This document shows, piece by piece, positions 60,139 through 64,000 of a DNA stretch of 64,000 nucleotides; within the stretch, counting starts at the first letter, position 1; each line of letters begins with the position of its first letter. The stretch comes from DSNY01 sp037442465 (lineage in GTDB: Bacteria; Pseudomonadota; Gammaproteobacteria; Burkholderiales; Burkholderiaceae_F). The stretch spans positions 1-64,000 of the forward strand of contig JBBIQI010000001.1 in NCBI GenBank assembly GCA_037442465.1, read 5' to 3'. A program made the position numbers and the translations under genes. The notes under the pieces were generated by a model. That model saw nothing but the letters and a program-made list of their open reading frames with translations, did no database searches and was not told the origin of the DNA.

Positions 60139-60849
60139 GTGAACAAGATCTTCCCTTCGGCTGCGGCCGCGCTGGCGGACGTGGTCAAGGACGGCCAGAC
60201 CATCGCCGTGGGCGGCTTCGGCCTGTGCGGCATTCCGGAGGCGCTGATCGTCGCGCTGCGCGATTCGGGCGTGCGGAACCTGACCTGCGTCAGCAACAAC
60301 GCCGGCGTCGACGGATTCGGCCTGGGGCTGCTGCTCGCCACGCGCCAGATCAGGAAGATGATTTCGTCGTACGTCGGCGAGAACAAGGAATTCGAGCGGC
60401 AGTATCTGGCCGGCGAGCTCGAGCTGGAGTTCACGCCGCAGGGCACGCTGGCCGAGCGGATGCGCGCCGGCGGTGCCGGCATCCCGGCGTTCTTCACCCG
60501 TACCGGTGTGGGCACGCTCGTGGCCGAGGGCAAGCCGACGATGGTGTTCGACGGCTTCTGGGGCAACAAGGAATACGTGATGGAGCGCTCGATCCGCGCC
60601 GACGTGTCGCTGGTCAAGGCGTGGAAGGCCGACAAGCAGGGCAACCTCGTTTATCGCAAGACCGCGCGCAATTTCAATCCGGTCGTCGCGATGTGCGGCA
60701 AGGTGACGATCGCCGAGGTCGAGCGCATCGTCGAGAACGGCGAGATCGATCCGGATCACGTGCACACGCCCGGCATCTTCGTGCAACGGCTCGTGCTCAA
60801 CCCGAATCCGGAAAAGCGGATCGAGAACCGCACCGTGCGCTCGAAGTGA
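60139..60849 (+). CDS. scoA: 3-oxoacid CoA-transferase subunit A
   Basis: The 236-residue subunit of succinyl-CoA:3-ketoacid CoA-transferase activates acetoacetate using succinyl-CoA. DGQTIAVGGFGLCGIPEALI is the CoA-binding glycine motif, and NFNPVVAMCGKVTIAEVE is conserved. GTG 60139 has TTGGAGG upstream. It is followed after 15 bases by subunit B. It works in ketone body and PHB-derived acetoacetate use, which fits a PHA-storing organism. Confidence 0.95.
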   Translation: MNKIFPSAAAALADVVKDGQTIAVGGFGLCGIPEALIVALRDSGVRNLTCVSNNAGVDGFGLGLLLATRQIRKMISSYVGENKEFERQYLAGELELEFTPQGTLAERMRAGGAGIPAFFTRTGVGTLVAEGKPTMVFDGFWGNKEYVMERSIRADVSLVKAWKADKQGNLVYRKTARNFNPVVAMCGKVTIAEVERIVENGEIDPDHVHTPGIFVQRLVLNPNPEKRIENRTVRSK

Positions 60850-60864
60850 ACTGGAGGCATCGAC

Positions 60865-61515
60865 ATGGCTTGGACCCGAGAACAGATGGCCGCGCGGGCG
60901 GCGCAGGAACTGAAGGACGGCTACTACGTCAACCTCGGCATCGGGCTGCCGACGCTGGTGTCCAACTACATCCCGCCGGGCATCGACGTGATGCTGCAGT
61001 CGGAAAACGGGCTGCTTGGCATCGGTCCGTTCCCGACCGAAGACGAGATCGACCCGGACCTGATCAACGCCGGCAAGCAGCTCGTCACCGCGCTGCCGGG
61101 ATCGAGCTTTTTCTCGAGCGCGGACTCGTTCGCGATGATCCGCGGCGGCCACATCAACCTCGCGATCCTCGGCGCGATGCAGGTCAGCGAAAAGGGCGAT
61201 CTGGCGAACTGGATGATCCCCGGCAAGCTCGTCAAGGGCATGGGCGGGGCGATGGATCTCGTGGCCGGCGTAGAGCGTGTGGTGGTGCTGATGGAGCACT
61301 GTGCCAAGAACGGCGAGCACAAGATCCTGCAGCGGTGCACGCTGCCGCTGACCGGCAAGGGCGTGGTCAATCGCATCATCACCGACCTCGGCGTATTCGA
61401 TGTGACAGACGATGGCCTGAAGGCGGTCGAGCTCGCGCCGGGTGTGACCCCTGACGAAGTGCGGTTGAAGACCGGCTGTCACGTGCATCTGTCGCACTTG
61501 GCGGCGACCGCCTGA
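60865..61515 (+). CDS. scoB: 3-oxoacid CoA-transferase subunit B
   Basis: The 216-residue catalytic subunit. The Glu47 in the SENGLLG motif forms the glutamyl-CoA intermediate. YVNLGIGLPTLV and GGHINLAILGAMQV are family hallmarks. GGAGG precedes ATG 60865. It pairs with scoA to convert acetoacetate and succinyl-CoA to acetoacetyl-CoA and succinate. It is the last gene before a 523-base gene-free stretch. Confidence 0.96.
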   Translation: MAWTREQMAARAAQELKDGYYVNLGIGLPTLVSNYIPPGIDVMLQSENGLLGIGPFPTEDEIDPDLINAGKQLVTALPGSSFFSSADSFAMIRGGHINLAILGAMQVSEKGDLANWMIPGKLVKGMGGAMDLVAGVERVVVLMEHCAKNGEHKILQRCTLPLTGKGVVNRIITDLGVFDVTDDGLKAVELAPGVTPDEVRLKTGCHVHLSHLAATA

Positions 61516-62038
61516 GCGTGTGTGCCGCGCGGCGCATCGCGCTGCGCGCGACCGCGATGTCGCCCTGCTTGGTGCGATGAACCCGGATCCCGCAGTCGCC
61601 CACGCGCGGTCGCTCCGATCCGACGTTCGGCATTGCTCCGAGCCGATCACCCGCGTCGTTGCGCGCGTCGGACTCGAGTCGGGGCGAGGCATCCTTGCCA
61701 CTCGCGATGCCGAGATCCCTCGCGTTGCTCGGGATGACCCAGACGCGGCGCGGGATCGCGAATCCGCCATCCGGGAGGTCGAGGCTGCTGTGCCGGACGG
61801 CGAATGCACCGTCGGGGATAACCAAGCCGCCGCGCGACGTGACGAAGCCGTGTCCTGGAAAGGCCCTGAGCAGCACGGTTTTCTGCGTATTACGAGTCGG
61901 TGCCCGGCTCCCGAACGGGCCGATGATGTGCGCGGTGATCGTCGAGCGAACGGCGCCGCGGCGGCGACAGAGTGCCGCAAGCCCGCGCTCATGCCCGCGC
62001 TACGGTGTTCGCGGCGGCCTGGCACCGCGGTTTAGCGG
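61516..62038. repeat. Gene-free spacer with dispersed palindromic repeat
   Basis: No supported gene lies here. Bases 61711-61738 are a near-exact copy of the palindromic element at 43-70 (starts CGAGATCCCTCGC, ends GCTCGGGATGAC). About 20 bases before it (61701-61710) are CTCGCGATGC, resembling the flank GGCAATGCGAG of the copy at 3842-3871. The remainder up to the CDF gene shows imperfect GGGAT-containing repeats and the small hairpin GCCCGG/CCGGGC-like near 61909, but nothing coding. Confidence 0.6.
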
Positions 62039-62980
62039 ATGAACGCGTCCGACCACTTCGGCGAACACGAGCACGGCGACGGCGCGTACACGCACCAGTC
62101 GCGCCCGCACGGTGCGCGGCCGCTGGCGATCGCGGTCGGGCTGACGCTCGGCTACGCGTTCATCGAAGTCCTGGGCGGGCTGTGGTCGGGCTCGCTCGCG
62201 CTGCTCGCCGATGCCGGTCACATGGCGACCGACTCGGCCGCGCTGCTGTTCGCGCTTGCGGCCAACATCATCGCGCGCCGGCCGGTGTCGGACAGGCACT
62301 CGTTCGGGCTGGCCCGCGTCGAGGTCATCGCCGCGTTTGTCAACGCGCTCGCGATGCTTGGCGTGGTGGCCTGGATTTTCTATGAAGCCGTCGAACGGTT
62401 GCGCAGCCCGGTGCCGGTCAAAGGGCTCGGCGTGTTCGCGATCGCCGGCGTCGGGCTGCTGATCAACGTCGCAGTCGCGTGGACGCTGTCGAAGGACCGC
62501 GACAACCTGAATACGCGCGCCGCGTTCATCCACGTGCTCGGCGATTTGCTCGGATCGGTCGCGGCGCTCGCGGCCGGCTTGATCATCCATTTCGGCGGTC
62601 CGCTGGTCGCGGATCCGCTGCTGTCGATGTTCGTCGCGGCGCTGATCCTGCGATCGACCTTTGGCGTGCTGCGCGAGACGACCTTCGTGTTGCTCGACAG
62701 CGTGCCGCGCGGGGTCGACTACCACAAGGTGGGGCGGTCGCTCGCGCAGATTCCGGGCGTGCTGTCGGTACACGATCTGCACGTCTGGTCGATGGTGCCG
62801 GGCCGCAGTGCGATGTCGGCGCACGTGCTGGTCGACGACATCGAGCGCTGGCCGGTCGTACTGCACCAAGCGCGCCACATTCTGCGGCGCGACTTCAACA
62901 TCGACCACATCACGCTGCAGCCTGAGTGGCTGCGCAAAGATGCACCCGAAGTGGCGATCCCCCTCAGGCGATCGTCCTGA
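62039..62980 (+). CDS. Cation diffusion facilitator family transporter (ZitB/CzcD-like)
   Basis: The 313-residue inner-membrane antiporter exports divalent cations such as Zn2+, Co2+ or Cd2+ in exchange for protons. Six transmembrane helices are visible. The metal site is formed by HMATDS in helix 2 and HVLGDLLGS in helix 5. The C-terminal ferredoxin-like cytoplasmic domain contains VHDLHVWSM. A His/Glu-rich N terminus (HFGEHEHGDGAYTHQ) is typical. The 3' end overlaps the convergent DUF1624 gene by 17 bases. Confidence 0.93.
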   Translation: MNASDHFGEHEHGDGAYTHQSRPHGARPLAIAVGLTLGYAFIEVLGGLWSGSLALLADAGHMATDSAALLFALAANIIARRPVSDRHSFGLARVEVIAAFVNALAMLGVVAWIFYEAVERLRSPVPVKGLGVFAIAGVGLLINVAVAWTLSKDRDNLNTRAAFIHVLGDLLGSVAALAAGLIIHFGGPLVADPLLSMFVAALILRSTFGVLRETTFVLLDSVPRGVDYHKVGRSLAQIPGVLSVHDLHVWSMVPGRSAMSAHVLVDDIERWPVVLHQARHILRRDFNIDHITLQPEWLRKDAPEVAIPLRRSS

Positions 62981-63692
62981 CGAGCCACAGCGCCCCCATC
63001 AGCACCGGCTGGTGCACGAGGTAGACGGTCAGGCTCCAGATGCCGAGAAACGCGAGCCAGCGCGGCGGCGCTTCATTCAGCCCGCGCAGCGCGGGGGCGA
63101 GCGCGAGGCCGCGCCGCTGCCACAGCGCGCCGAGCGCGACGCCGATCAGTACGACGCCGATCCACGGCAACAGCGGCACGTAGTCCTCGGTGCGCGGCTT
63201 TATCGTGACCAGCCCGACGATGTTCAGCGGCGTCGGGTTGAATGCGGCGTCCCGCACCAGCAGCCCGACCGCGATCGCCGCCGCGCCGAGCGCGAAGTTC
63301 CACGCACCGAGCGCGACCAGCGGCCGCGCGAGTACGAGCGCCGCCGCGATGAAATGCAGGATGCCGAACCAGACGTAGCGCGGCCCGAACACGAGCCACG
63401 TGCCCGCCGACACCAGCACCGCGGCACCCGCGATCTGCGCCCAGCGCGTCCAGAAGTCGCGCCAGTCAGGCTTGTACGCCATGCGCAGCACGAGGCTGAC
63501 GCCGACCAGCAGCAGGAACTGCGTGACGATCGCGGTGCGCCAGGCGACCCACGGCTGATCCCGCGTCATCGCGAGCTTCACCCAGCCAAAGTAGTTCAGG
63601 TCGTAGATGAAGTGGTAGACGATCATCTGCGCGACCGCGAAGCCGCGCAGCGCGTCGATCAGCGGGAGGCGGGGGGGCTTGAGTGCGGACAT
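62964..63692 (-). CDS. DUF1624 (heparan-alpha-glucosaminide N-acetyltransferase-like) membrane protein
   Basis: The 242-residue protein has about seven transmembrane helices and the family start LIDALRGFAVAQMIVYHFIY, with an acyltransferase-like ARG/RG pair and a His in the first helix. DUF1624 is related to membrane acetyltransferases that modify surface sugars; the substrate here is unknown. ATG 63692 gives the family-standard start; the frame to 63767 adds no conserved sequence. Convergent with the cation transporter. Confidence 0.85.
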   Translation of the reverse strand: MSALKPPRLPLIDALRGFAVAQMIVYHFIYDLNYFGWVKLAMTRDQPWVAWRTAIVTQFLLLVGVSLVLRMAYKPDWRDFWTRWAQIAGAAVLVSAGTWLVFGPRYVWFGILHFIAAALVLARPLVALGAWNFALGAAAIAVGLLVRDAAFNPTPLNIVGLVTIKPRTEDYVPLLPWIGVVLIGVALGALWQRRGLALAPALRGLNEAPPRWLAFLGIWSLTVYLVHQPVLMGALWLVRTIA

Positions 63693-63863
63693 CGACTCGC
63701 CGTGCGGGAGGCTTCCGTCGGATGCTAACCGCTCGCACGGCCGCTGCGCGGCAGGCGTGGACGGCACCCGCCGTGTGGCCTATGCTGCCCGCGCGAGGCA
63801 GCCGCAGGCGGCGGCACCGACCGACGCCAGACGCCGACCGAACTGATTGCGGAGTGCGCCGAC

Positions 63864-64000
63864 ATGGAACCGAGCGATTGCGCAACGGGCCGCTGCCTGT
63901 GCGGCGCATTGACGTTCTCCGTCCGCTTCCCGACCAAGTGGATCGCGCACTGCCATTGCACGATGTGCCGGCGCGCGCATGGCGCGGCGTTCGTGACGTG
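63864..64000 (+). CDS. GFA (CENP-V/GFA) family protein, 5' part only
   Basis: The first 45 codons of a gene cut by the window end. The sequence GRCLCGALTFSVRFP and HCHCTMCRRAHGAAFV shows the zinc-binding Cys pairs of the glutathione-dependent formaldehyde-activating (GFA/CENP-V) fold. GGAG lies 9 bases before ATG 63864. Most members are uncharacterised despite the name; some act in detoxification. It diverges from the DUF1624 gene. Confidence 0.85.
   Translation, partial: MEPSDCATGRCLCGALTFSVRFPTKWIAHCHCTMCRRAHGAAFVT

Noticed and set aside
61379..61876. 165-codon minus frame after scoB
   Set aside because: Part of it is simply the translation of the dispersed repeat (VIPSNARDLG); no conserved domain.
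1..64000. CRISPR arrays, insertion sequences, prophage genes, rRNA genes
   Set aside because: Looked for regularly spaced repeats, transposase or integrase motifs, phage structural genes and rRNA signatures; none seen.

Overview
The window is GC-rich chromosomal DNA from a betaproteobacterium, most likely of the order Burkholderiales. The evidence is gene order: ilvB-ilvN-ilvC followed by psd-pssA-leuA, and rpsO-pnp-qor-tpiA-secG-tRNA-Leu(GAG)-nuoA..nuoN-NUDIX, are both arrangements typical of that group. So are the Poly_granule-type phasin and the sigma factor/DUF3619/DUF3106/RDD block beside ilvB. No rRNA, insertion sequence, phage gene or CRISPR array is visible.

Layout. 1-4.15 kb is an accessory segment: three overlapping genes (a GHKL-type ATPase and two uncharacterised proteins) with dispersed palindromic repeats on both sides. 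4.15-10.06 kb carries lipid or storage functions: a TPR protein, a TetR regulator, a patatin-like lipase, a phasin and a two-domain reductase resembling mycobacterial AcrA1. 10.2-20.8 kb is a peptide-type ABC transporter with three paralogous binding proteins and a lipase on the minus strand, divergent from two permeases and a fused double ATPase. 20.8-23.0 kb is a GMC dehydrogenase with a Tat-targeted small partner. 23.0-25.8 kb holds small conserved genes and an ECF-type sigma factor.

26.2-33.7 kb is the branched-chain amino acid and phospholipid block. leuA is preceded by a good sigma-70 promoter, a 28-codon leucine-rich leader peptide that probably lacks a 5' UTR, and a set of hairpins. 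A structured region also lies upstream of ilvB. 33.7-36.2 kb has a membrane hydrolase and an orphan amino acid binding protein. 36.2-41.3 kb is rpsO, pnp (with paired leader hairpins), a quinone reductase, tpiA, secG and tRNA-Leu.

41.4-56.6 kb is a complete 14-subunit NADH dehydrogenase I operon (NuoC and NuoD separate) with a translationally coupled 34-codon ORF between nuoE and nuoF and a NUDIX hydrolase at its end. A decayed 3' piece of a Cys/Met-metabolism PLP enzyme follows. 56.9-61.5 kb feeds fatty acid and ketone body oxidation (ETF-ubiquinone oxidoreductase, an SDR, a thioesterase and a two-subunit 3-ketoacid CoA-transferase). The right end has a cation diffusion facilitator, a DUF1624 membrane protein and the first part of a GFA-family gene cut by the window edge.
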